Positions 39,801 through 49,523 are shown, counted from the first letter of the stretch. The stretch is 64,000 bases of DNA from Caprella mutica (GCA_947561585.1 CANNZV010000337.1:186001-250000); one strand, 5' to 3'. Notes: generated by a model from the sequence alone, not told the origin. Made by a program: numbers and translations.

Positions 39801-42800
39801 GAGTATATTGCCATGCTATTTGTCTTGAAAACTATCATCTGAAGAGTATATTGCCATGCTATTTGTCTTGAAAACTATCATCTGATTTAAAAATTATGAC
39901 AAATTTTCTTATTTGTTCTAAAAGATGTAATTATATTAAATATTTAGTTGGTTGTAAATTTGTTAGATATGAAAATAATTTTTTTGAAATGCAATCACTA
40001 TTTACATTACTATTTATCTCACTATTTACCTCTTTACTTACCTATTTATTTCACTATTTACCTCTTTACTTACCTATTTATTCCACTATTTACCTCTCTA
40101 CTTACCTATTTATTTCACTATTTACCTCTTTACTTACCTATTTATTTCACTATTTACCTCTTTACTTACCTATTTATCTCACTATTTACCTCTTTACTTA
40201 CCTATTTATCTCACTATTTACCTCTTTACTTACCTATTTATTTCACTATTTACCTCTTTACTTACCTATTTATTTCACTATTTACCTCTCTACTTACCTA
40301 TTTATTTCACTATTTACCTCTTTACTTACCTATTTATTTCACTATTTACCTCTTTACTTACCTATTTATTTCACTATTTACCTCTTTACTTACCTATTTA
40401 TCTCACTATTTACCTCTTTACTTACCTATTTATCTCACTATTTACCTCTCTACTTACCTATTTATTTCACTATTTACCTCTTTACTTACCTATTTATTTC
40501 ACTATTTACCTCTTTACTTACCTATTTATCTCACTATTTACCTCTTTACTTACCTATTTATTTCATTATTTACCTCTTTACTTACCTATTTATCTCACTA
40601 TTTACCTCTTTACTTACCTATTTATTTCACTATTTACCTCTTTACTTACCTATTTATCTCACTATTTACCTCTTTACTTACCTATTTATTTCACTATTTA
40701 CCTCTTTACTTACCTATTTATCTCACTATTTACCTCTTTACTTACCTATTTATTTCACTATTTACCTCTTTACTTACCTATTTATTTCACTATATACCTC
40801 TTACTCACCTATTTATCTCACTATTTACCTCTTTACTTACCTATTTATTTCACTATATACCTCTTACTCACCTATTTATCTCACTATTTACCTCTTTACT
40901 TACCTATTTATCTCATTATTTACCTCTTCACTTACCTATTTATCTCACTACTTACATCTTTACTTACCTATTTATCTCACTAATTACCTCTTCACTTACC
41001 TATCAACCTATGTACCTAATTTTATACTATTTGCCTTTGCAGGTTTTACGGACTAGCGATCTGGTTCCCCGAATACATCAAACAAATAAAAATGGAAGAA
41101 TACGACAAAAATGTCACTCGCGTTGTTGGTGAGTTATACCGACACATTAAAATTAGTGATGACGAAAAGATAATATCTATGGGAGCAAGTGAAGATAACG
41201 GACCAGAAATATAACTAGTAAAGATAACGGACCAGAAATAAAACTAGTAAAGATAACGGACCAGAAATAAAACTAGTAAAGATAACGGACCAGAAATAAA
41301 ACTAGTAACTATAACGGACCAGAAATATAACTAGTAACTATAACGGACCAGAAATAAAACTAGTAAAGATAACGGACCAGAAATAAAACTAGTAAAGATA
41401 ACGGACCAGAAATAAAACTAGTAACTATAACGGACCAGAAATATAACTAGTAACTATAACGGACCAGAAATAAAACTAGTAAAGATAACGGACCAGAAAT
41501 AAAACTAGTAAAGATAACGGACCAGAAATAAAACTAGTAAAGATAACGGACCAGAAATAAAACTAGTAAAGATAACGGACCAGAAATAAAACTAGTAACT
41601 ATAACGGACCAGAGATATAACTAGTAACTATAACGGACCAGAAATAAAACTAGTAACTATAACGGACCAGAAATAAAACTAGTAAAGATAACGGACCAGA
41701 AATAAAACTAGTAAAGATAACGGACCAGAAATAAAACTAGGAAAGATAACGGACCAGAAATAAAACTAGTAAAGATAACGGACCAGAAATAAAACTAGTA
41801 AAGATAACGGACCAGAAATAAAACTAGTAACTATAACGGACCAGAAATAAAACTAGTAAAGATAACGGACCAGAAATAAAACTAGTAAAGATAACGGACC
41901 AGAAATAAAACTAGTAAAGATAACGGACCAGAAATAAAACTAGTAAAGATAACGGACCAGAAATAAAACTAGTAAAGATAACGGACCAGAAATAAAACTA
42001 GTAAAGATAACGGACCAGATATAAAACTAGTAAAGATAACGGACCACAAATGAATTGGACTCTGGTTCGTTATCTTTACTTGCTCCTATCTATGAATTAG
42101 AGTATTTCGATTTAATTAAAAGTTATTAATTATAATATCTATATAGAAACTAAGGACATGTTTCAATTTGGTTACTAGGCTTTGCAATATAAAAATTAAA
42201 TGAAGTTTCATATATTACCTACAATTACTTTTATTTTTCATTCAAATTTAATTGTTTAAAATAGAAAATAAACGTTTAATGCAATCCTTTAACATTTTGT
42301 TTCTATTTTTTTTTCAACTGAATGAAATTTATTAATTATTTTACCATATTTTCCCAGGCAAGGTTTACATGAACGAAAAGATAATAACATTTTACCATAT
42401 TTTCCCAGGCAAGGTTTACATGAACGAAAAGATAATAACATTTTACCATATTTTCCCAGGCAAGGTTTACATGAACGAAAAGATAATAACATTTTACCAT
42501 ATTTTCCCAGGCAAGGTTTACATGAACGAAAAGATAATAACATTTTACCATATTTTCCCAGGCAAGGTTTACATGAACGAAAAGTTCTCTACCGCTCTGG
42601 AAAATACCCGCTACGTGAACACCACTTTCAACAACGTCACTTTCGAAGGTATTATCATGAGTCACGTGGTATTCGACGGCTGTTCGATTTTCGACTGCAA
42701 ATTCTCCGATATAAGAAGCAGCCAGACTTATTTCAGGTGAAAACTAAATATTAATTCTTAAATATTATCTCTAAAATACTAACTCTAAAATACTAACTCT

Positions 42801-45800
42801 AATATACTAACTCTAAAATACTAACTCTAAAATACTAACTCTAATATACTAACTCTAATATACTAACTCTAATATACTAACTCTAAAATACTAACTCTAA
42901 AATACTAACTCTAAAATACTAACTCTAAAATACTAACTCTAAAATACTAACTCTAAAATACTAACTCTAAAATACTAACTCTAAAATACTAACTCTAAAA
43001 TACTAACTCCAAAATACTAACTCTAAAATACTAACTCTAAAATACTAACTCTAAAATACTAACTCTAAAATACTAACTCTAATATACTAACTCTAATATA
43101 CTAACTCTAATATACTAACTCTAAAATACTAACTCTAAAATACTAACTCTAAAATACTAACTCTAAAATACTAACTCCAAAATACTAACTCTAAAATACT
43201 AACTCTAAAATACTAACTCTAATATACTAACTCTAAAATACTAACTCTAAAATACTAACTCTAAAATACTAACTCTAAAATACCAACTCTAAAATACTAA
43301 CTCTAAAATACTAACTCCAAAATACTAACTCCAAAATACCAACTCTAAAATACTAACTCTAAAATACTAACTCCAAAATACTAACTCTAAAATACTAACT
43401 CTAAAATACTAACTCTAATATACTAACTCTAAAATACTAACTCTAAAATACTAACTCTAAAATATTACCTATAAAATTTAATTTTAAATTTAATTTCATA
43501 ATATTAATTTCAAAATTTACAATAATGAAAAATAATCGTTTTTTAATCTCCTATTGCATGAATCAATCCTTTATAGTTAAATTTTTTATATAATATTTCG
43601 CATATGTGTGGATTCAAAAATATCTATATGGTAATATAATTTATAATTTATTTAAGGTAACTAAATAAATTATAAATATAATATATAAGTTATAAACTTA
43701 TATAGGGTAACGACTCAATTACCGACTGCTTACAGTTACCGTAAAGTGAGTGTTACGTCATGATAGGTTAAGTAAAATTTTCAACATTCAGATTGACTAA
43801 TGACTAATATTAACGCCCCTTGTACGGTAACTGTGAGCATACGGTAATTGAGTAGTTACCTTATTAAATATTAAATGTTAACTCCCCTTGTACGGTAACT
43901 GTGAGCATACGGTAATTGAGTAGTTACCCTATTAAATATTAAATGTTAACGCCCCTTGTACGGTAACTGTGAGCATACGGTAATTGAGTAGTTACCCTAT
44001 TAAATATTAAATGTTAACGCCCCTTGTACGGTAACTGTGAGCATACGGTAATTGAGTAGTTACCCTATTAAATATTAAATGTTAACGACCCTTGTACGGT
44101 AACTGTGAGCATACGGTAATTGAGTAGTTACCCTATTAAATATTAAATGTTAACTCCCCTTGTACGGTAACTGTGAGCATACGGTAATTGAGTAGTTACC
44201 CTATTAAATATTAAATGTTAACGCCCCTTGTACGGTAACTGTGACCATACGGTAATTGAGTAGTTACCCTATAACAGTAAATATAAAATGGTTACTATGG
44301 AGAACAATAGGCAATTTTTCTATAAAAACATGCACCTACTTTTTTCAGGAATGCTTACGTAGCTCGAAATCTGTTCATCGACACCAATATGTTCGAATAC
44401 CGGTTCCAAAACTGCGATATGAAGGACAAGGGCAACATATTCAAAGGATTGGTGAGTTTTTGTTGAAAATTAATGTTTTTTTAAGTTGTAGTGAATTAAA
44501 TATTAATGGTTTTTTAAGTTGTAGTGAATTGAATATCAATGGTTTTTTAAGTTGTAGTGAATTGAATATTAATGTTTTTTTAAGTTGTAGTGAATTGAAT
44601 ATTAATGTTTTTTAAGTTGTAGTGAATTCTAGAAAAGTATTTGATAATAATTACAATAAGAATATTTCAAGGAAGAAGAAAGATTATCTGACATTTTTAG
44701 TGTTTTCATCAGTCATATCGGGTAAAGTATTTATCTATCACTCAGACCATTTACTCATCAGTTATGTAATTTTACTCAAACTACAATATCAGCAAATAAA
44801 AGATCTATCTACATTGTTATGACTGTTCAGGTTAAATCAACTCACAAATGTTAGCTATGTTCTTCCCTTCATTTTATAAAAGTATTTAGACAGTTGAATG
44901 TTCTTTTACAGATGCCAGGGTGTCAGTTAGACTTTGACTACAACATTCACTACAATGATGTGTTCCAAGAGCACCTGATAGGGCAGTTGACCCTCATACC
45001 GGGCACTATGCTCTCCACAGCCTTCTTACTCGAACATGTGGGCAGAGTAAAGATAATGTGTGAGTGACTGAACTAGAAAACGCTTTTGAATATACAGTAG
45101 AATGTATTCGAATGTATTCTATAGTGAACTAAAACCAAGTCACTAAATAGAGCTTACTTCATTATAAAGGATTCTAGAGAGAGTCTAAGAAAAATGGTCA
45201 TTTCATGGTAGACTACATAAAATCTTTCAAAGAAAATCATTATATAGGGTGTTTCATCTCTCAGGATTCTAAAAAACGGGGTGGTTCACAGTACAGGTTT
45301 TCATTATAGTAGAGTTGTACTGGTAGAATCAATCTTTTATAAATTAAAACTAGATAATTATATAGAAATGCATAGAAAACTGTTGGCCATTTTATGGCAG
45401 ACTTTACCAAATATTTTCTTTATATAGGTTCCTATGTATATTATTCAGTAACCTACTATTCAGGATGGTTCATTATATAGGACTTCAATATAGAGGAGTT
45501 GTTCTGGTAGAACTCTTTTTTAATGAACTACAACAATTTCAATATATTGAGATGCAACGATATTAAATACTATTAATTATACAGGATACTTTATTACTCA
45601 GGACTCTACTAATCAGTATGGTTCACTATACAAGACTTCATTATAGAGGAGTTGAACCCAATATGTTGCTAGATATTAAATCCATGAATGTTTTCAGCGG
45701 CGTCATTCATTCTCTCTGCCGTGGCTGGTTTCTTCATTTGGTTTCTCGACACGAAGGTTAGCATCATCTTCTTCGAGGCGATTTTCAACTTCATTTTCAT

Positions 45801-46635
45801 ATCGGGTTGGAATGCTCTCGATATTGCCACTACTGAGAGTTATCCTACCCACATCAGGTGAGTTGATGTGAAATTTAGAGGAGAAATTCACTGCTAGCGA
45901 AATTTCTATGGCCAACATTGCCCCAATTTTGGGACAATGAAGTTTTAAGGGCCGTGCACATGCAGGGCTTTTTAAGTCTTTCCACCAGACTTTTTGCTAA
46001 GCTCCTCCTACTTTTTCTTATATTTTCGTGGAAAAAGTAGGAGGAGCTTAGCAAATTTGGTGGAAAGACTTAACAAACCCTATATACGTGTGTACGGCGC
46101 TTGAGAAAATGTTCTACCTGGTGTCTAAGTTGGCTGTTTATTCGTTCTATACGTAGTTAACTGTTGTTTAAATAATCTTGTAAGGATAAGACTAATGATA
46201 GCTAAGTAGAAATAAAACTACATTCAAGAAGTTAATACAAAAATCAAAGTTGGATGTTTCTTTAATGGAAATTCGAATCCAAAAAAACCTACAACCCAGC
46301 CAAGAAGGATATATTCCCGGGATTTTCCCTTGATATATAATATAATCCTTCTTGCCTGAGAACGTTCAGTTTTGAATTGTCTCTTTTTTTGAAATAATGT
46401 ACATAATGTCTGAAACTTTTGAATGAAAACCGCTAACTGTTTCTTATTTCACAGGACTTCTGCTTACGGTCTGCTCAGTTCAGTGTCTCGTATAGCTGGC
46501 GTGATGGGCACGCTAATTTTTGGGCAGTTCATTCACGTTAACAGGGCAATACCGATGCTGACGACGTGTGCCGTGCTGCTCATGGCCGGCATTGTTGCCC
46601 TCAAGCTACCCGAAACCAAAGACAACTTTGTATAG
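24794..46635 (+). CDS. SV2: Synaptic vesicle glycoprotein 2-type MFS transporter, complete
   Basis: Fifteen exons: 24794-24804, 27094-27143, 30810-30961, 31618-31765, 32934-33114, 35679-35830, 36261-36430, 37442-37588, 38873-38961, 41043-41128, 42562-42736, 44349-44451, 44912-45059, 45698-45857, 46455-46635. They total 1953 nt, or 650 residues. Features are a Ser/Asn-rich cytosolic N-terminus; a first membrane segment (about 78-101, with LCLAGDTIELFVVSYL); MFS motif A GALGDSIGRRK (136-146); PESPR (268-272) at the end of the first six helices; a cytosolic loop; then a large lumenal loop (about 385-505). That loop carries Phe-centred pentapeptide-like repeats and Asn-glycosylation sequons at 390, 415 and 420, the SV2 hallmark. 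The final helices end in KLPETKDNFV. SV2 proteins sit in synaptic vesicle membranes and modulate exocytosis; their transported substrate is unsettled. The body is certain. Exon 1 is inferred, and exon 11 may use an upstream acceptor. Confidence 0.95.
24860..24985 (+). repeat. 25-bp tandem repeat in SV2 intron 1
   Basis: About five copies of TGATGCACTTAAGCGTATCA plus AATTA. Confidence 0.85.
25102..25308. mobile_element. MITE, family D (CAGGGTGTCCCAAAAG)
   Basis: Inverted ends CAGGGTGTCCCAAAAGTAA and TTACTTCTGGGACACACTG are flanked by TA on each side. A GGGTGTYCCAAAA end with TA target is typical of Tc1-mariner-derived MITEs. It has no coding capacity. Confidence 0.75.
25370..26700 (+). repeat. 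45-bp minisatellite in SV2 intron 1
   Basis: About 29 units containing TGCCCCGTACACACTGTCAA and ACACTTCATCAAACTGTTTG. The unit length is a multiple of three and lacks stops in two plus frames and one minus frame, which gives 300-490-residue open frames. These are artefacts: the third positions vary no more than the others and there is no start or splice context. Variants TCAAATG and TCTAACG recur at 360-bp (eight-unit) spacing. A single unit-like segment at 15815-15855 shows the seed also exists elsewhere. Confidence 0.95.
27186..27211. repeat. (AT)n microsatellite
   Basis: About 13 AT dinucleotides in SV2 intron 2. Confidence 0.9.
27524..27725 (+). repeat. SINE-like element, truncated third copy
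   Basis: It shares ATAGAACGCATCTCTTCGC-type head sequence, GACCTTGACCTTGAACC, CCAATCGTCCCATCAAATTT and a final CCTTC...GTTCTGC. It is shorter and more diverged than the other two. Confidence 0.55.
28023..28634. mobile_element. Foldback MITE (CAGGGTG ends)
   Basis: It starts CAGGGTGCTTCATCTCAG and ends in GAAACACCCTG, with TA on both sides. Inside, TTCGTTATCGCGATA and TATCGCGATAACGAAG are inverted partners, and ATACACAGGGTGTTTCACAT lies within, so two copies may be nested or fused head to head. It lies in SV2 intron 2. Confidence 0.7.
28695..28832. mobile_element. MITE, family E (GGGTAAGTTC ends)
   Basis: Inverted ends GGGTAAGTTCCGAGTTATTGG and CCGATAACTTAGAGCTTACC surround ACATTTTCGGACACGTAAG and its near complement. 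Partial or diverged relatives occur at about 16249, 17787, 21690-21870 and 30978. Confidence 0.7.
29205..29345. repeat. ~21-bp AT-rich tandem repeat
   Basis: Seven imperfect copies of ACTATTATATAGTTTTTAAT. Confidence 0.8.
29930..30315 (+). repeat. 31-bp minisatellite with an inverted terminal unit
   Basis: About 12 copies of GTGTAGTTTAAGGACCCCAG plus TGTTAACTCAA. The left half alternates AACCC/AACTC, giving a 62-bp dimer. At 30278-30313 the unit turns around (CTGGGGTCCTTAAACTACAC), so the array ends in a hairpin. It lies in SV2 intron 2. Confidence 0.9.
30440..30666. mobile_element. MITE, family B
   Basis: CACTCCTGAGTTATGAAGTA at the left and CTTCATAACTCAGG...TTTTACTG at the right, followed by TA. 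The internal TAGTTTTCTATGATTAAAGT hairpin is shared with the other copies. It ends about 140 bp before SV2 exon 3. Confidence 0.8.
31751..32805 (+). repeat. 33-bp minisatellite copying the SV2 exon 4 donor
   Basis: About 31 copies of AATGTGGCTAGGTAATCTTT plus AGAGTATTTATAA. The first unit is the last bases of SV2 exon 4 (AAAATGTGGCTAG) and its donor gtaacc, so every unit repeats the exon end and donor. In the exon frame each unit contains a TAG, so use of a later donor would truncate the protein. Confidence 0.95.
33100..33810 (+). repeat. 34-bp minisatellite at the SV2 exon 5 donor
   Basis: About 20 copies of GAACTAGGGTTACTTTTAAT plus ATATTTATTCAAAT, starting directly at the donor (GTAGG, then gtgagaactaggg). 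Confidence 0.93.
34226..35650. repeat. 21-bp minisatellite before SV2 exon 6
   Basis: About 68 copies of ATTCTCTAGAAATATAATATT, ending about 28 bp before the acceptor of exon 35679-35830. A 483-residue minus-strand frame of Ile/Phe/Leu/Glu/Asn heptads is an artefact of the 21-bp period. Confidence 0.95.
35996..36197. mobile_element. MITE, family C
   Basis: It starts CAGTGTAAAATCCTG and ends AGAGGAGTTCTACTG, flanked by TA, with the family core TTTAGTCTGCCATG. It fills half of SV2 intron 6. Confidence 0.75.
37212..37423. mobile_element. MITE, family B, touching the SV2 exon 8 acceptor
   Basis: The left end CAGTGAAACTCCTGAGTTTT follows TA. The right end is CTCGAGAGTTTTACTG. The acceptor AG is at 37440-37441, so only the pyrimidine tract separates element and exon. 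Confidence 0.85.
37566..38385 (+). repeat. 33-bp in-frame minisatellite over the SV2 exon 8 donor
   Basis: About 25 units of CATATCCTCCTACTTCTCTA, AA, then GTAAGTTACAG. The 22-nt part copies the end of exon 8, and the 11-nt part is donor plus an acceptor-like TTACAG. The exon frame (phase 0) stays open for about 12 units, to a TAA at 37991, each adding VSYSISSYFSK. Later units contain substitutions and indels. Confidence 0.95.
38386..38872. other. SV2 intron 8, unique 3' part
   Basis: T-rich sequence with no repeat or gene recognised, leading to the acceptor of exon 9. Confidence 0.5.
38962..39885 (+). repeat. 43-bp minisatellite at the SV2 exon 9 donor
   Basis: About 21 copies of GAAAACTATCATCTGAAGAG plus TATCTTGCCATGCTATTTGTCTT, starting four bases into the intron. 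Two variant positions (TATATT/TATCTT, TGTCTT/TGCCTT) recur in blocks, showing multi-unit duplication. Confidence 0.95.
39995..41010 (+). repeat. 32-bp minisatellite before SV2 exon 10
   Basis: About 31 copies of TATTTATTTCACTATTTACC plus TCTTTACTTACC, ending about 30 bp before the acceptor. The pyrimidine-rich plus strand gives 386-394-residue Leu/Tyr/Phe open frames that look like membrane proteins but only reflect the array. Confidence 0.95.
41178..42090. repeat. 29-bp minisatellite inside an inverted-repeat element
   Basis: About 29 copies of AGTAAAGATAACGGACCAGA plus AATAAAACT. The left border GGGAGCAAGTGAAGATAACG and the right border CGTTATCTTTACTTGCTCC are inverted copies, so the array grew from one arm of a MITE. 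It lies in SV2 intron 10. Confidence 0.92.
42343..42585 (+). repeat. 51-bp in-frame repeat over the SV2 exon 11 acceptor
   Basis: Five tandem acceptors (exon starts possible at 42358, 42409, 42460, 42511, 42562), each with TACCATATTTTCCCAG and then GCAAGGTTTACATGAACGAA. The 51-bp unit encodes VYMNEKIITFYHIFPGK in the exon frame without a stop, so use of an upstream acceptor would add 17 to 68 residues to the lumenal loop. Confidence 0.93.
42770..43465 (+). repeat. 14-bp minisatellite in SV2 intron 11
   Basis: About 49 copies of AACTCTAAAATACT starting some 35 bp after the exon 11 donor. Variants AATATACT and AACTCC come in repeated blocks. Confidence 0.95.
43705..44275. mobile_element. MITE, family F, with 68-bp internal amplification
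   Basis: The left end GGGTAACGACTCAATTACCG pairs with the right end CGGTAATTGAGTAGTTACCC. The right 68 bp, including that end, are repeated about seven times. A single-copy relative lies at 48355-48490. It lies in SV2 intron 11. Confidence 0.85.
44455..44625 (+). repeat. ~32-bp minisatellite at the SV2 exon 12 donor
   Basis: About five copies of GAATTGAATATTAATGTTTT plus TTAAGTTGTAGT, starting just after the donor. Confidence 0.9.
45090..45660. mobile_element. Family C MITE copies, tandem or nested
   Basis: CAGTAGAATGTATTCG at the left, and repeated TATAGAGGAGTTG and ACTGGTAGAATC ends at about 45310, 45500 and 45645, with the family cores ATGGTAGACTAC and TTATGGCAGACT. Probably two or three related copies fill SV2 intron 13. 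Confidence 0.6.
45947..46102. mobile_element. Foldback MITE in SV2 intron 14
   Basis: TTTTTGCTAAGCTCCTCCTA and its inverted partner TAGGAGGAGCTTAGCAAA form a hairpin. The outer ends are AAGGGCCGTGCACATG and GTGTACGGCGCTT. A half copy lies at 57940-58030. Confidence 0.75.
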
Positions 46636-46647
46636 TGACTTTAATGC

Positions 46648-46845
46648 CTATCATGACTAAAGCCTGCCTCGGACTTGCGTTTTTTACATCGCATGAAAAA
46701 AAGCTCTTCTTAAAATGTGTGTCGCTGAAGGAAAATCGCATTAATTTTTTCTTCAGCGATAGAAAAACGTAAGTGTGAACACATTTTAAGAAGAGCTTTT
46801 TTCTTCGGTGATGAAAAACGCTAGTGTGAAATAGGTCTCATAGTA
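46648..46845. mobile_element. Foldback MITE within the SV2 3' UTR
   Basis: Arms at 46697-46720 and 46779-46802 are perfect 24-bp inverted repeats around AAGCTCTTCTTAAAATGTGT. The ends are GCCTGCCTCGGACTTGCG and GTGTGAAATAGGTCT. It lies between the stop codon and the likely poly(A) signal. Confidence 0.75.
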
Positions 46846-46860
46846 CCAAAATGCTATTAA

Positions 46861-46866
46861 AATAAA
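46861..46866 (+). terminator. Likely SV2 polyadenylation signal
   Basis: AATAAA 226 bp after the SV2 stop codon; the first clear one downstream. Confidence 0.5.
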
Positions 46867-47409
46867 TGTGATATTTGATATCATTCGTCGGTAAGGAAAC
46901 AATTTTGATATACGTAATGATAAATTTAATAGTAAATCTTTATCTTATTGCAGTAATGCTTCATTCAATCGAAATTTCATTGAAGAATTATTTATTTTTA
47001 TATAAAAATAGCTATTATTATTATAATGCTAATATGAAATTTATAAAATAGATATACTGAAGAGTTATTAATTGTATTCAGGCTTAATTAGATTGCTATA
47101 GAGATAAAAAATTATTAATTATTTTGATCTCAATATTTCTTAAGAGTTCATAATAAAATAAACTTAATTAATTGAATATTATATATCGGAGACACTTGAT
47201 TGTCCTATAAGTTTCCTGCTTACCGTGTAAGTTTTGTTACAGAATCTGACACTTAAGTACATCAACTATAACTGTGATGCACTTTAGTGTCTCAGAATAT
47301 TCTTCGTTAAAGTAATGAGTGCAATTTAAGTAGACTTATTCCAAGTGCATCGCACTGTAATGTTCAGCCACTAAAGTGCATTGCACTGAAAAGCTTTTAA
47401 AACAAATAA
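46867..47409. other. Intergenic, AT-rich
   Basis: Diverged GATGCACTT motifs similar to the 24860-24985 unit occur near 47275 and 47370. No gene is seen. Confidence 0.45.
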
Positions 47410-47644
47410 CAAGTGAAAAGCCTGAGTTATGAAGTATTGGTTCCTTCATAACTCAGAGCCACTTCATATCTTGGGTGCACTAGATAGTTTTCTATGATTA
47501 AAGTCATAGAAAACTATGGTCATTGAGGGATAACTATGACGTAATTCTTGACGTATATCGTTTTCTATAACTTAAACATAGAAAACTACTTCATAACTCA
47601 GGTCCTTCATTACTCGAGTGCTTCATAACTCAGGAGGTTTACTG
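47410..47644. mobile_element. MITE, family B
   Basis: Near full-length copy: AAGTGAAAAGCCTGAGTTAT at the left, CTTCATAACTCAGGAGG...TTTACTG at the right, then TA. The internal hairpin around TAGTTTTCTATGATTAAAGT is present. Confidence 0.85.
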
Positions 47645-48354
47645 TATTTCAAAATTATAGCTGATGCACTTGTAAACCTAAAACATCTGAGTGTCTCAGA
47701 CTGAATTTATTAATTTTATCGACAATTACCGGGAATTAAATTTTAAAATCACAGGTAACTTTACAGTTTCATGGTATATCGGGACCTATCCCCTCCCGTA
47801 AAAATGGAGGTTATTGCGTGAAAGTAGAGATGGTTATCAAGCAAATATCGAGATAGAGCCTAAAAATCAATCCGTAATTTTAAAGATCAGTAAAACGCGA
47901 GAGTTACCTGTACTAAGTTTGAAAATTTCCACAGTTTTATTAGGAAACAGAAAGAAACAGGAATAATAAATGATAGCAAGTGGCTTAGAAACAATTGACA
48001 TACCAAATTTTGTTCATTTCTTTGAACAAAATTTTATCGCATGAATTTATTTACTCATCATATATCATGAAATGTTAATTATTGAAATGTACCAATTTTT
48101 GATGATAGTTATAAAAGTTGGAAAAATTTATCGTAAAATCAAGAATGTCCGACGAAACATATAGTAAATTAAAAGTGTTTTAAATTTATGATAAATAACT
48201 CTTGGATTTTCATCAACTTATTTATCGTCGTAGATAAATGATCTTTTTATCGTCGATTATTATTTGCCGATAATTAAAATCTAGCTAATTATATTATGAT
48301 TATGCGCTGTTTACCATATTTCTAGACAGAAGAAACATAACTTTTTTGGACACA

Positions 48355-48490
48355 CCGACAGTTACCGTAAAGTGGGCGTTACCTCACAATAGGTTGAATA
48401 AAATATTCAACTTACAGATTGACTAATAACTAATGTTAACGAACCTTATACGTTAAATGAGAGCATACGGTAATTGAGTAGTTAACCTAT
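48355..48490. mobile_element. MITE, family F, single copy
   Basis: CAGTTACCGTAAAGTGGGCG at the left and ACGGTAATTGAGTAGTTAAC at the right match the unexpanded body of the element at 43705-44275. Confidence 0.7.
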
Positions 48491-48824
48491 AACACTAAAT
48501 AGTAAATGGTCGCTATACTACTATACATTGTAGTGACCAATATGCAACAAATGATTAAAATGTAAAATGGTTCAGTTACTTCACTAGGGTTAAGAATCCA
48601 ACTTTGGTAAAGACACAATAGCCGACATGACACTGTAGCCGATAGCTATTTTCAAGAATATGTTTATTTTCGATGGGACGTGGCTAGGGAGGATTTTTTC
48701 AATGTAAAAGTCATTCTGTCTGAATGACTCTTACACTGAAAAGATCTCTTCTAGCCACTACACGGTACACAGAATAGATTCTTCCTAGCCACTTCCTATC
48801 GAAAACTGAACATCTTCTTGTAAC

Positions 48825-49075
48825 TTGCTATCAGCTACTGTGTCATATCGACTTCTGTGTCCTATCGTTACTGTGTCATATCAGTTACTACCTACTATAT
48901 CATATCGTCTTCTATGTTATATCAACTACTCTATCATATCGGCTAATCTGTGTCACATCGGCTACTTTGTGTCATATCGGCTACTGTGTCATATCGGCTA
49001 CTGTGTCATATCGGCTACTGTGTCATATCGGCTACTGTGTCATATCGGCTACTGTGTCATATCGGCTACTATGTG
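48825..49075 (+). repeat. 17-bp minisatellite
   Basis: About 14 copies of GGCTACTGTGTCATATC, degenerate at the left and uniform at the right. Confidence 0.9.
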
Positions 49076-49347
49076 TCGGTTATTGAGTTTTTACTTAGTT
49101 TTATTTATTCAGTATAAGTATATTGTATCATTTGACTCGGTTTAACTTATTTGTAATAAATTATCCCGTAGTGAATTTTATTGTCAATAATAGCAAATAA
49201 ATGTTGTTAATTTTAATCCTTGCATTATTATCTTTTTATGATTAATACTCCTTATATTTGAGTGAATAGATTCATATTCAACTATATTTCAATATTATCA
49301 TGAGAGTTGCTGAAAGATTTAAGATCGATCATTTTAACCTTTGGTTC

Positions 49348-49378
49348 CTGATGATGATAGACATCTTTCTATTCGAAA
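49348..49378 (+). ncRNA. Hammerhead-like core (candidate)
   Basis: CTGATGA is followed by GATAGA...TTCTATT, which can pair as stem II, and then cGAAA. A second copy on the minus strand at 58346-58377 keeps CTGATGA and GAAA while its stem II differs and pairs better. I do not see a clear complementary cleavage-site strand, so activity is doubtful. Confidence 0.3.
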
Positions 49379-49523
49379 GCTTGAAACTTTTAAATGCCTC
49401 CTTATGTTGTTAACACATTTAGAGAATATCTTGGTCCCTAATCTTTGATTTCATGTATCGATTCTCACCACAAATAAGATCAAACCAAATAACAATCAAA
49501 CTTTCTACTAGTTTTTCACCATA

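Noticed and set aside
39896..41132. Two overlapping hydrophobic frames of nearly 400 residues resembling membrane proteins
   Set aside because: The 32-bp pyrimidine-rich array cycles through all frames and gives the same peptide in each; it is intronic to SV2.
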